Made by a program: the position numbers and the translations under genes. A stretch of DNA of 64,000 nt from Pseudomonas sp. CBZ-4. Lineage in GTDB: Bacteria > Pseudomonadota > Gammaproteobacteria > Pseudomonadales > Pseudomonadaceae. Location of the stretch: NCBI RefSeq assembly GCF_000346755.1, contig NZ_ANNV01000077.1, forward strand, positions 1 through 64,000, in the 5' to 3' direction. The number at the start of each line of letters is the position of its first letter. Position 1 is the first letter of the stretch. A model generated the notes under the pieces. It had not been told where the DNA came from. It searched no databases and saw nothing but the letters and a program-made list of their open reading frames with translations. Below are positions 1-8,749 of this stretch, piece after piece.

Positions 1-3
1 CAC

Positions 4-31
4 CGCTATCGCAGGCAAGCCAGCTCCCACA
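4..31. repeat. REP half-element at the left edge
   Basis: One arm of the GTGGGAGCTGGCTTGCC-type palindrome lies at the window edge, oriented CGCTATCGCAGGCAAGCC then AGCTCCCAC. Its partner arm would lie outside the window. Confidence 0.75.
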
Positions 32-161
32 TGAGTTCAGCGGCGCTCGGCCCAATCCCACCAGGCAACCTCCCCCTAAACCCACCACCTTGCATTTCGT
101 TTAACCTTTCAGGATAAAATTGGTCACAGATTCTTACAGACCACAGAGGGAGCTTGTCGTA

Positions 162-1859
162 ATGATCGTAGGAATCGACCTGGGAACCACCAACAGCCTC
201 GCCGCCGTCTGGCGCGGTGACGCCGCCGAGATGGTGCCCAATGCCCTGGGTGAATTGCTCACCCCCAGCGTGGTGGGCCTGGATGACCAAGGCCGCATCC
301 TGGTAGGCCAGGCCGCCAAGGAACGCCTGCACACCCACCCGCACCTGACCACTTCGCTGTTCAAGCGCTACATGGGCAGCGCCACCGAAGTGCGTTTGGG
401 CGACCGCTCATTCCGCCCCGAAGAACTCTCGGCCCTGGTGCTCAAAAGCCTCAAGGAAGACATCGAACGCACCTACGGCCACACCGTCACCGACGCCGTG
501 ATCAGCGTGCCCGCCTACTTCAGCGACGGCCAGCGCAAAGCCACGCGCATCGCCGGCGAACTGGCCGGGCTCAACGTCGACAAGCTGATCAACGAACCCA
601 CCGCTGCCGCCCTCGCCTACGGCCTGCATCAGCGCGACAAGGAAACCTCGTTCCTGGTATTCGACCTTGGCGGCGGCACCTTTGACGTGTCGATCATCGA
701 GCTGTTCGACGGGGTGATGGAAGTACGCGCCAGCGCCGGCGACAACTTCCTCGGCGGCGAAGATTTCGACACCCTGCTGCTGGAACACTTCGTCGACAGC
801 CAGCGCCACGCCGCCGGGTTCCCACCCACCAGCAGCGTCTTGCACGCCCTGCGCCGTGAAGCCGAGCGCGTGCGCAAGGCCCTGGGCCAGGACGACAGCG
901 CCGAATTCGCCCTGCGCGTCGACGGCCAGCAGTGGGTCAAGACCATCACCCAGCAGGAACTGGCCAAACTCTACACGCCGCTGCTGGAGCGCCTGCGCGC
1001 GCCCATCGAGCGGGCCCTGCGCGATGCGCGGATTCGTGTCGGCGACCTTGATGAAATCCTCCTGGTGGGCGGCACCACACGCATGCCGCTGGTGCGCAAG
1101 CTCGCCGCTGGTTTGTTCGGGCGCTTCCCGTCCATCAGCCTCGACCCGGACCAGGTGGTCGCCCACGGCGCCGCAATCCAGGCCGCGCTTAAAGCGCGCT
1201 CGGCAGCGCTGGAAGAAGTGGTGTTGACCGACGTCTGCCCCTACACCCTGGGCATCGAAACCTCGCACCAATATGGTGGCCATATCGAAAGCGGTCACTA
1301 CCTGCCGCTGATCGAACGCAACAGCAGCGTGCCGGTCAGCCGGGTCAAAAGCGTGGTCACCCTGCACGACAACCAGAGCCAGGTGCTGCTGAAGATCTAC
1401 CAGGGCGAAAGTCGCCTGGTCAAAGACAACATCGAGCTCGGCCAACTGGACATTGCCGTGCCCAAGCGCAAGGCCGGCGAGGTCTCGCTGGACGTGCGCT
1501 TCACCTACGACAACAACGGCCTGCTGGAAGCCCAGGTGAAGATCCCGCTGACCGGCGAACAACACTCCCTGGTGATCGAGAACAACCCCGGCGTATTGAG
1601 CCCGGACGAAATCCAGCAACGCCTGCAAGCCCTGGCGCTGTTGAAGGTCCACCCGCGCGACCAGCAGGTCAACACCGTGCTCACTGCCCGCCTCGAACGG
1701 CTCTACCAGGAAAACCTCGGCGAGCTGCGCGAACAGCTCGGCCACTGGGCCGCGCAGTTCCAGCAGGTGCTCGACACCCAGGACGAGCGACGCATCCGCG
1801 AGGCCCGCAGCGAACTGACCCGCCAACTCGAACAGCTCGACAACGGGTTCTGGCGCTGA
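162..1859 (+). CDS. hscC: Hsp70 family chaperone, HscC type
   Basis: A 565-residue Hsp70. The ATPase domain shows phosphate-1 GIDLGTTNS at residues 3-11, phosphate-2 [11 protein letters not shown] near 167 and the adenosine motif LVGGTTRMP near 308, followed by a short substrate-binding domain. It is about 70 residues shorter than DnaK and lacks the long acidic DnaK tail, matching HscC (556 residues in E. coli). The ATG at 162 was chosen because the protein then begins MIVGIDLG, as the family does, and GGGAG lies just upstream; an in-frame GTG/TTG-type extension to 120 looks non-coding. The next gene, 11 bp away, is a J-domain membrane protein, the usual HscC partner. Expected role: specialised chaperone near the inner membrane. 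Substrates are unknown. Confidence 0.92.
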   Translation: MIVGIDLGTTNSLAAVWRGDAAEMVPNALGELLTPSVVGLDDQGRILVGQAAKERLHTHPHLTTSLFKRYMGSATEVRLGDRSFRPEELSALVLKSLKEDIERTYGHTVTDAVISVPAYFSDGQRKATRIAGELAGLNVDKLINEPTAAALAYGLHQRDKETSFLVFDLGGGTFDVSIIELFDGVMEVRASAGDNFLGGEDFDTLLLEHFVDSQRHAAGFPPTSSVLHALRREAERVRKALGQDDSAEFALRVDGQQWVKTITQQELAKLYTPLLERLRAPIERALRDARIRVGDLDEILLVGGTTRMPLVRKLAAGLFGRFPSISLDPDQVVAHGAAIQAALKARSAALEEVVLTDVCPYTLGIETSHQYGGHIESGHYLPLIERNSSVPVSRVKSVVTLHDNQSQVLLKIYQGESRLVKDNIELGQLDIAVPKRKAGEVSLDVRFTYDNNGLLEAQVKIPLTGEQHSLVIENNPGVLSPDEIQQRLQALALLKVHPRDQQVNTVLTARLERLYQENLGELREQLGHWAAQFQQVLDTQDERRIREARSELTRQLEQLDNGFWR

Positions 1860-1870
1860 GGAAACACCCC

Positions 1871-3478
1871 ATGGATTGCTGGACCGTATTGCAACTGCCG
1901 GAAGACACCGACGAGCGCACCATCAAGCGCACCTACGCGCGGCTGCTCAAAAGCTGCCGCCCGGACGATGACGCCGAAGGTTTCCAGCGCCTGCGCGAAG
2001 CCTACGAAGAAGCGCTGGCCTACGCCCGCTGGCGGGCTGACTGGGAAGAAGACGACACCCGCGTGGAGGAGCCCGTGGCCGCACAGGCCTACGGCAACCT
2101 CAACGACCTCGCCGAGCTGATGGACGTCAGCGCCCTGCACCCAGCCCCGCTTGAAACACCAGAGCCCGACCCGGCCCAGGCGCTGATCAGCGGCCTCAAC
2201 CTGCACAATCTCGACGAGCGCTGGGCCCTGGCGCAGCAGCAAGGCTGCAGCGACGCGTTCCAGGCCGGCTTGTTGCGCCATTGCTTCGACAGCCCCGGCG
2301 AACGCGGTGCGATTGCCGGTTGGGCGGTGCACCACCTGGAATGGCTGACACCCTGGCAACAGGTGACCATGACCCGCTGGCAGCACGATGCGCTGACCGG
2401 CGAACTGCTCCAGGACTACCGCCGCACCTTGCAGGAACTGCTGGAGCAAAAGGCCGAACGCGAGTTCATCACCCAGCTCACGCAGTACGGCAACCAAGCC
2501 TGGCTGCGGGTGTTCGACCTGCAACAACAGTGGCAACGCATCATCCTGCACCTGCTCCACGACACCACCTGGAGCGTGCCGCTGTTCGAGCGCGTGTGCC
2601 AGTCGTTCGGCTGGGACGACCAGAAAGGTGTGTACCCGGAACCCGTCTGGATGTGGCGCGAGCTGGTCGCGCGCTGCGAGCAGGAGAGTTTCTACGAACA
2701 CTTGCAAGCCAAGGCCCAGGACCCCACCTGGAAATCCGCCGATGCCATGGCCGCGCGCCTGCTGCTGACGCCCCTGTCCGACACCCAGCAAAGCTGGATG
2801 ACCGCGCAGTTCAGTGACAACGACTGGCACGCCTGCCAACAGCTGGCCGAAACCCTCAACTGGCGTTATCCGCAACTGCTGGAGCGCCTGCCCCAGGCCG
2901 ACGTGTTTTTCTGGCGCAAATTCCTCCCGCGCCCGGTGTCCCATCGCAGCTGGATCCGGCTGTGGGGCGCGCTCGCCTTGGCCACGGGACTGGCCCTCGT
3001 CCCCGAGACCAAAACACTGTCCACCGAAGCGATCCTGGTGGTGCTGCTGACGGTCATTCCGGCCTTCCTCGCGATCCGTGCCACCCAACTGTGGGCGGCC
3101 GTGACCTCACGCTTGATCATCGCCGACCTGTGGCTGACCCAGCGCCTGCTGCCCGAACGCTTCAACCCGCATCAGCAGTGGCTGGTGCTGCGCCACGGTG
3201 TCCCACAACTGTGCCTGCTGGTGTTCTTCGGCATGCTGCTGGGGGTGATGGGCATGCTGGCGTACGCCGGGATGATCCTGATCCATGTGCTGCACGCCAA
3301 GCGCATCGGTCAGGTCAGCGAGCACGTCGAGCACTATTACCCGTGGTTCAGCGGTTTGCACTGGGCGCACTGGAGCCCGTTGCAAGTGGCGTTCCTCGCG
3401 GTGATGGTACCTGCCACCCTGCTGTGCCAGCGCTACTTGCCCGAGATTCCCTGGACCAGCCTGACGCACGTTCTCTAG
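1871..3478 (+). CDS. Membrane J-domain co-chaperone (DjlB/DjlC-like)
   Basis: A 535-residue protein. The N-terminal 60 residues resemble a J domain (MDCWTVLQLPEDTDERTIKR, then FQRLREAYEEAL), but the HPD tripeptide reads RPD (CRPDDD), so the histidine that normally stimulates the Hsp70 ATPase is replaced by arginine. The middle is Trp/Gln-rich and probably alpha-helical. Three or four hydrophobic segments lie in the last 180 residues (near 365-382, 388-408, 443-470 and 500-520). The gene is 11 bp downstream of hscC and almost certainly co-transcribed. In E. coli HscC works with DjlB and DjlC, which share this architecture, so a partner role is inferred from context and fold rather than from an intact HPD motif. 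Confidence 0.8.
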   Translation: MDCWTVLQLPEDTDERTIKRTYARLLKSCRPDDDAEGFQRLREAYEEALAYARWRADWEEDDTRVEEPVAAQAYGNLNDLAELMDVSALHPAPLETPEPDPAQALISGLNLHNLDERWALAQQQGCSDAFQAGLLRHCFDSPGERGAIAGWAVHHLEWLTPWQQVTMTRWQHDALTGELLQDYRRTLQELLEQKAEREFITQLTQYGNQAWLRVFDLQQQWQRIILHLLHDTTWSVPLFERVCQSFGWDDQKGVYPEPVWMWRELVARCEQESFYEHLQAKAQDPTWKSADAMAARLLLTPLSDTQQSWMTAQFSDNDWHACQQLAETLNWRYPQLLERLPQADVFFWRKFLPRPVSHRSWIRLWGALALATGLALVPETKTLSTEAILVVLLTVIPAFLAIRATQLWAAVTSRLIIADLWLTQRLLPERFNPHQQWLVLRHGVPQLCLLVFFGMLLGVMGMLAYAGMILIHVLHAKRIGQVSEHVEHYYPWFSGLHWAHWSPLQVAFLAVMVPATLLCQRYLPEIPWTSLTHVL

Positions 3479-3601
3479 GCACAAACACGCCGGGCCGCAG
3501 TGCCCGGCAACTTGCGTGCGATCATCGCCCACAACCCGCCCTCCCCCGATTGAACCGCTTGCACCCCGCCCCGCACCATGGCCCGCACCTGCACAACCTC
3601 C

Positions 3602-3611
3602 AATAACAATA
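3602..3611 (+). promoter_or_regulatory. Crc/Hfq-type AANAANAA motif before the porin start
   Basis: AATAACAATA sits immediately before the weak AGG ribosome-binding site of the OprD-family gene (ATG at 3623). It matches AANAANAA, the A-rich catabolite-repression motif bound by Hfq with Crc in pseudomonads. The same 10-mer precedes pcaK in this window. Confidence 0.55.
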
Positions 3612-3622
3612 GGTTCAACGCC

Positions 3623-4873
3623 ATGAGCACGTTCCGCCCTCGCCAGCTGTTGCTGGCTGCCGCCGTCACCAGCCTTGCCTTGCCCGTCGTCGCCGAAGAA
3701 CACGGCTTCCTCGAAGACGCCAGCGCCAACCTCAACCTGCGCAATTTCTTCTTCAATCGCAATTACACCAACCCGACCAAGACCCAGGGCGGCGCACAGG
3801 AGTGGACGCAGAGTTTCATCCTTGACGCCAAGTCCGGCTTCACCCAGGGCACGGTGGGTTTCGGCGTGGATGTGCTGGGCATGTACTCATTGAAGCTCGA
3901 TGGCGGACGTGGCACCGGCGGCACCCAGTTGCTGCCACTGGACCACGACGGCCGCCCGGCGGACGAGTTCGGGCGCCTGGGCGTGGCGTTCAAGGCGAAG
4001 ATTTCGAAGACCGAATTGAAGGTCGGCGAATGGATGCCGGTGCTGCCGATCCTGCGCGCGGACGATGGCCGCTCCCTGCCGCAAACCCTGCGCGGCGGGC
4101 AGATCACCTCCAAAGAGATCGACGGCCTGACCCTCTACGGCGGCCAGTTCCGCGCCAACAGCCCGCGCGACGACAGCAGCATGAACGACATGTCGATGGT
4201 CGGCAAAACCGCCTTCACCTCCGACCGTTTCAACTTCCAGGGCGCTGAATATGCGTTCAACGACAAGCGCACCCAGGTCGGCCTGTGGAACGCCCAGCTC
4301 AAGGACATCTACCGCCAGCAGTTCGTCAACCTGATCCACAGCCAGCCCCTGGGCGCCTGGACCCTGGGCGCCAACCTCGGTTTCTTCTACGGCAAGGACG
4401 ACGGCAGCGCCCGCGCCGGCAGCCTCGACAACAAGACCTGGTCCGGCCTGTTCTCGGCCAAGTACGGCGGCAACACCTTCTACGTCGGCCTGCAAAAACT
4501 CACCGGCAACAACGCCTGGATGCGCGTCAACGGCACCAGCGGCGGCACCCTGGCCAACGACAGCTACAACTCCAGCTACGACAACGCCGAGGAAAAATCC
4601 TGGCAACTGCGCCACGACTACAACTTCGCCGCCCTCGGCGTGCCCGGCCTGACCCTGATGAACCGCTACATCAGCGGCAGCAACGTGCACACCGGCACCA
4701 TCACCGACGGCAAGGAATGGGGCCGCGAAAGCGAAGTGGGCTACACCGTGCAGAGCGGCGTGGCGAAAAACCTCACAGTGCGCCTGCGCAATTCCAGCAT
4801 GCGCCGCGACTACAGCAACAATGAGTTTGATGAAAACCGGTTGATCGTCAGTTACCCGATCAGTCTGCTGTAA
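3623..4873 (+). CDS. OprD-family outer membrane porin
   Basis: A 416-residue precursor. The N-terminus MSTFRPRQLLLAAAVTSLAL is a signal peptide, probably cleaved after VVA near residue 23. The mature part has OprD-family features: an early segment FLEDASANLNLRNFFFNRNY, a KTQGGAQEWTQSF block, alternating aromatic beta strands throughout, and a C-terminal strand ENRLIVSYPISLL. Family members are monomeric 18-stranded channels for basic amino acids or small carboxylates and aromatics. The substrate cannot be assigned from sequence, though the adjacent pca cluster and the Crc-type motif at the start suggest a carbon source. ATG 3623 is preferred over an upstream in-frame start because the signal peptide begins there. 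Confidence 0.88.
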   Translation: MSTFRPRQLLLAAAVTSLALPVVAEEHGFLEDASANLNLRNFFFNRNYTNPTKTQGGAQEWTQSFILDAKSGFTQGTVGFGVDVLGMYSLKLDGGRGTGGTQLLPLDHDGRPADEFGRLGVAFKAKISKTELKVGEWMPVLPILRADDGRSLPQTLRGGQITSKEIDGLTLYGGQFRANSPRDDSSMNDMSMVGKTAFTSDRFNFQGAEYAFNDKRTQVGLWNAQLKDIYRQQFVNLIHSQPLGAWTLGANLGFFYGKDDGSARAGSLDNKTWSGLFSAKYGGNTFYVGLQKLTGNNAWMRVNGTSGGTLANDSYNSSYDNAEEKSWQLRHDYNFAALGVPGLTLMNRYISGSNVHTGTITDGKEWGRESEVGYTVQSGVAKNLTVRLRNSSMRRDYSNNEFDENRLIVSYPISLL

Positions 4874-4906
4874 ACCGTCATCGACCTTGCTGTATGGTGC
4901 GCGCCT

Positions 4907-4941
4907 GCCGCTGCTGAGCTAAATCAGCAGCGGCTTTTTAT
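4907..4941 (+). terminator. Rho-independent terminator after the porin
   Basis: GCCGCTGCTGA and TCAGCAGCGGC form a perfect 11-bp stem with a short GCTAAA loop, followed by TTTTTATTT. It separates the porin from the deacetylase gene. Confidence 0.85.
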
Positions 4942-4958
4942 TTGAGCCCCTGCACACC

Positions 4959-5858
4959 ATGAAATCCTTCGCTTTAGCGTGCGCCCTGCTTGCCCTGGCC
5001 TTGAGCCTCAGCGGCTGCATCGGTGCCCCCATCGCCCTCACGCCGCAAACCGAACAACGCCTGCAAGCCCAGGCGCCGATCCGTTTCCTGCTGACTTTCG
5101 ATGACGGCCCCAGCGCCTCCGGCTACAACAACCCGAGCCGCTCGGTGGTCGCTGACCTGGCGCACAACCCGACTCTGCCAGGTATCAAGGCGGTGTTCTT
5201 CCTGCAGACCGAATCCTCACGCTCCGGTGGCAGCTCACGTGGGCGCAAGACCATGGAGCGCGAGTACGCCGGCGGGCACATCCTGGCCTTCCACACGGCC
5301 ACGACGTTTCATACCAACCATCGCTGGCTGAACGACGCCGAGCTGGAAAGCACCCTCAGCCAAGGCGCGGCCGACATCGCCTCGATCACCGGCCGCCCGC
5401 CCCTGCTGGTGCGCCCGCCGTTCTGGAACTACGACCGCCGCACCTTCGCCGCCTACCAGCGGCATGGCATGCACGTGCTGCTGACCGACTTGAGTGCCAA
5501 TGACGGCAAGATCTGGGGCTTCAACGGCAGCCCGCGCCGTCGGGCCAACCTGTACCGGCAACTGTCGGTGGTGCGCGAGCGCATTGCGTTGGAGGAATTG
5601 CCGACGGTGGACGGGGTGATTCCGGTGGTGGTGACGTTTCACGACATCAACCGCTACACGGCGCGGCACATTCAGGAGTACTTGCAGATCCTGCTGGACA
5701 GCGCACGGATCAACGGCATGAAGACGGCGGCCGAGCCGTTCTACACCGACACGGCCCAACTCGAACGCGCCGCACTGGCCCGCACGGTGAAGGATGTGAG
5801 TGAACCGGTGCACCTGCCGGGCGTGTGGAACTGGGTGTGGGATGCCGATTCCCACTGA
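4959..5858 (+). CDS. Lipoprotein polysaccharide deacetylase family protein
   Basis: A 299-residue protein with a lipoprotein signal peptide (lipobox LSGC, Cys20) and a NodB-type carbohydrate esterase 4 fold. Motif 1 is FLLTFDDGPSASG near 43, with the two aspartates that bind metal and act in catalysis. AFHTATTFHTNH near 109 supplies the histidines of motif 2. RPPFWNYD near 151 is motif 3, and VVTFHDIN near 226 carries a late catalytic histidine. The likely reaction is N-deacetylation of a cell-surface or exopolysaccharide amino sugar in the envelope; the substrate is unknown. Its last codons are included in a 193-bp tandem duplication that follows. Confidence 0.82.
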   Translation: MKSFALACALLALALSLSGCIGAPIALTPQTEQRLQAQAPIRFLLTFDDGPSASGYNNPSRSVVADLAHNPTLPGIKAVFFLQTESSRSGGSSRGRKTMEREYAGGHILAFHTATTFHTNHRWLNDAELESTLSQGAADIASITGRPPLLVRPPFWNYDRRTFAAYQRHGMHVLLTDLSANDGKIWGFNGSPRRRANLYRQLSVVRERIALEELPTVDGVIPVVVTFHDINRYTARHIQEYLQILLDSARINGMKTAAEPFYTDTAQLERAALARTVKDVSEPVHLPGVWNWVWDADSH

Positions 5859-5872
5859 CACCCTGCAGTTAA

Positions 5873-5961
5873 TGTGGGAGCTGGCTTGCCTGCGAAAGCG
5901 GTGGGTCAGCTAAACAGTTGCTGGCTGATGCACCGCCATCGCAGGCAAGCCAGCTCCCACA
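5873..5961. repeat. REPIN (inverted REP pair), copy 1
   Basis: Inverted arms TGTGGGAGCTGGCTTGCCTG and CAGGCAAGCCAGCTCCCACA flank a spacer of about 40 bp. One arm has GCGAAAGC where the other copy has GCGATGGC. Confidence 0.85.
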
Positions 5962-6065
5962 GTTGATCGCATTTCAGGTTCAGGAGGGTTGGTGTAAGTG
6001 GCATTCGCCGCTGCTGCCCCGCACTGGTTGTAGGACACCAATCCCCACTGACACCCTGCAATTAA

Positions 6066-6154
6066 TGTGGGAGCTGGCTTGCCTGCGATGGCGGTGGGTC
6101 AGCTAAACAGTTGCTGGCTGATGCACCGCCATCGCAGGCAAGCCAGCTCCCACA
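6066..6154. repeat. REPIN (inverted REP pair), copy 2
   Basis: Near-identical to the copy at 5873-5961, including the spacer that reads GTCAGCTAAACAGTTGC; part of the tandem duplication. Confidence 0.85.
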
Positions 6155-6172
6155 GTTGATCGCATTTCAGGT

Positions 6173-6571
6173 TCAGGAGGGTTGGCGGGATTCCACGCCC
6201 AATTCATCCCATACCGATTCGGCCAGGTGGAACGTCGCATTCGCCGCCGGTATCCCGCAGTAGATCGCGCTCTGCATCAGCACTTCCTTGATCTCGGCAC
6301 GGGTCACGCCATTGCTGGCGGCGGCGCGCAGGTGCAGCTTCAGCTCGTCATTGCGGTTCATGCCGATCAGCATCGCGATGGTGATCAGGCTGCGGGTGTG
6401 CCGAGGCAAACCCGGGCGGGTCCAGATGTCACCCCAGGCGTGGCGGGTGATCATGTCCTGGAATTCGCTGTTGAACTCGGTCAAGGCATTGAGGCTGCGG
6501 TCGACATGAGCATCGCCCAGCACTTCGCGGCGCACTTGCAGGCCGTCGGCGTAACGTTGTTTCTCGTCCAC
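6173..6571 (-). CDS. pcaC: 4-carboxymuconolactone decarboxylase
   Basis: A 132-residue protein of the CMD family. It converts 4-carboxymuconolactone to beta-ketoadipate enol-lactone in the protocatechuate branch of the beta-ketoadipate pathway, in the cytoplasm. Conserved segments visible include HAWGDIWTRPGL, RSLITIAMLIGMNR and VLMQSAIYCGIPAANATFHLA. The start is the GTG at 6571: GAGGAG lies eight bases upstream and the family length (about 130 residues) fits, while an extension to 6688 would run into pcaD. The gene is the last of pcaTBDC, 10 bp after pcaD. The final five codons recur in the upstream tandem duplication. Confidence 0.95.
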   Translation of the reverse strand: MDEKQRYADGLQVRREVLGDAHVDRSLNALTEFNSEFQDMITRHAWGDIWTRPGLPRHTRSLITIAMLIGMNRNDELKLHLRAAASNGVTRAEIKEVLMQSAIYCGIPAANATFHLAESVWDELGVESRQPS

Positions 6572-6581
6572 AAAAAGCTCC

Positions 6582-7373
6582 TCAGTGGGCCAGCAGAAAT
6601 TCAATAACCCGGTCGCTGAACGCAGCGCCGGCCTGGACATTGGACAGGTGCGCCGCATAGAACTCGGCGTATTCGGCACCCTGCACATGGTTCTGGATAA
6701 AGTGGCTGCCCTCCGGTGGCGTAACGGCGTCGTCGGTGCCGGCGATCACCAGGGTCGGGGCCTTGATCAACGCCAGTTGCTCGCGGAAATCCGCATCGCG
6801 CACGGCGGCGCAGTTGGCGGCGTAACCTGCGGGGGATGTGGCGGCCAGCATGTCGGTGATCTGCTTGGCCTGGTGCGGGTTGGCCGCCGCAAAGTCGGCA
6901 GTGAACCAGCGCGCAATCGACGCATCGCGCAGGGCGACCATCGCCGCCGCGCCGTCGCGCAGGACCATCTCGATGCGCGGGTTCCAGATCTCAGGCGTGC
7001 CGATCTTGGCAGCGGTGTTGCACACCACCAAACGGTGCAGACGCTCGCCCGCATTGATACCCAGCCACTGGCCGATCAAGCCGCCCATGGACAAGCCACA
7101 GAAATGCGCGCGCGGGATATCCAGCGCGTCCAGCAGCGCGATCACGTCGCGGCCCAATTGCTCGATGCTGTAGGGCCCTGGGGTGACCAGGGATTTGCCA
7201 TGGCCACGGGTATCAAAGCGCAGCACGCGAAAGTGCTCGGTGAATGCCGGGATCTGGATGTCCCACATGTGCAGGTCGGTGCCCAGGGAGTTGGACAGCA
7301 CCAGGACCGGCGCGCCCACGGGGCCGTCCAGTTGGTAATGCAGTTCGCCGTCGGCGAGTTGTACAAAGGCCAC
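6582..7373 (-). CDS. pcaD: 3-oxoadipate enol-lactonase
   Basis: A 263-residue alpha/beta hydrolase that opens beta-ketoadipate enol-lactone to 3-oxoadipate. The nucleophile elbow is GLSMGG with Ser95; a late aspartate occurs in IAGTDDAVTPP and the catalytic histidine is probably His242 (AAHLSNVQ). An oxyanion-hole region follows VLSNSLGTDLHMW near residue 25. A GTG start at 7373 is preceded by GAGGAG; this gives the standard length and leaves 10 bp between pcaB and pcaD. Upstream in-frame codons belong to the pcaB region in another frame. Confidence 0.95.
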   Translation of the reverse strand: MAFVQLADGELHYQLDGPVGAPVLVLSNSLGTDLHMWDIQIPAFTEHFRVLRFDTRGHGKSLVTPGPYSIEQLGRDVIALLDALDIPRAHFCGLSMGGLIGQWLGINAGERLHRLVVCNTAAKIGTPEIWNPRIEMVLRDGAAAMVALRDASIARWFTADFAAANPHQAKQITDMLAATSPAGYAANCAAVRDADFREQLALIKAPTLVIAGTDDAVTPPEGSHFIQNHVQGAEYAEFYAAHLSNVQAGAAFSDRVIEFLLAH

Positions 7374-7383
7374 GGTGGTCTCC

Positions 7384-8739
7384 TCAAGAGAAGTGTTCGG
7401 TGATGGCGCGGCTGACCCAGGTACGGGCCAACCCCAGGTAATGGGCGGGGTCGAGCAGGCGGTCGAGTTCGGTCGCTGACAGTTCAGCGGTGACCTGGGG
7501 TTCGTCCGCCAGCACCGCCCGCAAGTGCCGCCCTTCGGCGACGGCGCGTTTGCAGCAGTGTTCCAGCAGATGGTGCGCGGTCTCACGGCCCAGGCGCTGG
7601 GCCAGCACGATACTCACGGCTTCGGCCAACACCAGGCCTTGGGTCAGGTCGAGGTTTTGCGCCATGCGCTCAGGATCGACCTCCAGACCTTCGCTCACCA
7701 GCAACGCCTGTTGCAGCGCGCCGGACACCAGCCGGCAGATCTCCGGCAGGGTCTCCCATTCGGCGTGCCACAGGCCCAGGCTGCGCTCGTGTTCCTGAGG
7801 CATGGCGCTGAACATTGTCGCCACCAGCCCGGGCACGCGGGTGGCGGCGCTGATCAGCACGGCGGCGCCCACCGGGTTGCGTTTGTGCGGCATGGTGGAC
7901 GAGCCACCTTTGCCCGGCGCGGAGGGTTCGAATACCTCGGCCGCTTCGGTCTGCATCAACAGGCTGATGTCGCGCCCCAATTTGCCCAGGCTGCCGGCGA
8001 TCAGGCCGAGCACGCTGGCGAACTCCACAAGTCGATCGCGCTGGGTGTGCCAGGGTTGTTCGGGCAGGCTCAGTTGCAACTCATCGGCCAGCGCTTGCGC
8101 CACCGGCAGTGCCTGTTCGCCGAGCGCAGCCAGCGTGCCGGATGCGCCGCCGAATTGCAGCACCAGCAAGCGCGGTTTCAGCTCGGCCAGGCGTTGACGG
8201 CTGCGGGTCACCGCCCCCAGCCAACCGGCGATTTTCATCCCCAGCGTGACCGGCGTCGCATGCTGCAACCAGGTGCGTCCGGCCAGCGGCACGTCGGCAT
8301 AACGTTGGGCCTGTGCGGCCAGGATATCGCCCAGTCGTGCCAGGTCCGTTTCGATCAGCACCAGCGCCTGACGCAATTGCAGCACCAGCCCGGTGTCCAT
8401 CACATCCTGGCTGGTGGCACCCAGGTGCACATAACGTTCGGCGCCAGCGTCTTCACTGGCGATCAACTTGCCCAGCGCCTTCACCAGCGGGATCGCCGAA
8501 TTGCCCGCCGTGGCAATCGCCACGCCGAGGGCATCGACGTCGTACAGCGAGGCCAGGCACGCCTGGGCAATCGGCGCGACGGCAGTTTGCGGGATCAACC
8601 CGACCTTCGCCTCGGCCCGGGCCAACGCGGCTTCAAAATCCAGCATGCCCTGCAAGCGTCCCTGATCGCAGAACACCTCGGCCATGCTGCCCGCCGTGAA
8701 GTAAGCGTCGAACAGTTGATTGCTCGTGCGCAGTGTCAT
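7384..8739 (-). CDS. pcaB: 3-carboxy-cis,cis-muconate cycloisomerase
   Basis: A 451-residue member of the fumarase/aspartase superfamily that lactonises 3-carboxymuconate to 4-carboxymuconolactone. The superfamily signature GGSSTMPHKRNPVGA is present near residue 280. Other conserved stretches are YVHLGATSQDVMDTG near 105 and GRTWLQHATPVTLG near 155. Length is typical. It lies 10 bp after the transporter gene and 10 bp before pcaD, so it is in the middle of a tight operon. Confidence 0.95.
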   Translation of the reverse strand: MTLRTSNQLFDAYFTAGSMAEVFCDQGRLQGMLDFEAALARAEAKVGLIPQTAVAPIAQACLASLYDVDALGVAIATAGNSAIPLVKALGKLIASEDAGAERYVHLGATSQDVMDTGLVLQLRQALVLIETDLARLGDILAAQAQRYADVPLAGRTWLQHATPVTLGMKIAGWLGAVTRSRQRLAELKPRLLVLQFGGASGTLAALGEQALPVAQALADELQLSLPEQPWHTQRDRLVEFASVLGLIAGSLGKLGRDISLLMQTEAAEVFEPSAPGKGGSSTMPHKRNPVGAAVLISAATRVPGLVATMFSAMPQEHERSLGLWHAEWETLPEICRLVSGALQQALLVSEGLEVDPERMAQNLDLTQGLVLAEAVSIVLAQRLGRETAHHLLEHCCKRAVAEGRHLRAVLADEPQVTAELSATELDRLLDPAHYLGLARTWVSRAITEHFS

Positions 8740-8749
8740 AACCCGTCCC

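Larger units (their letters stand above)
5843..6228. repeat. 193-bp tandem duplication between the deacetylase gene and pcaC
   Basis: Two adjacent copies with an offset of 193 bp (for example CCCACTGACACCCTGCA at 5851 and 6044). Each copy contains a degenerate or intact end of the deacetylase gene, one complete REPIN (5873-5961 and 6066-6154), the spacer GTTGATCGCATTTCAGG, and the last codons of pcaC (TTCAGGAGGGTTGG). The exact outer limits are approximate because the outermost bases have diverged. No gene lies in this 314-bp gap. Confidence 0.8.

Noticed and set aside
408-1826. 472-codon open frame opposite hscC
   Set aside because: Antisense shadow; Hsp70 signatures are on the plus strand.
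5873-6154. Repeated palindromes considered as a CRISPR array
   Set aside because: The repeats are inverted REP pairs of a dispersed family with spacers that are duplicated rather than unique, and no cas genes are present.
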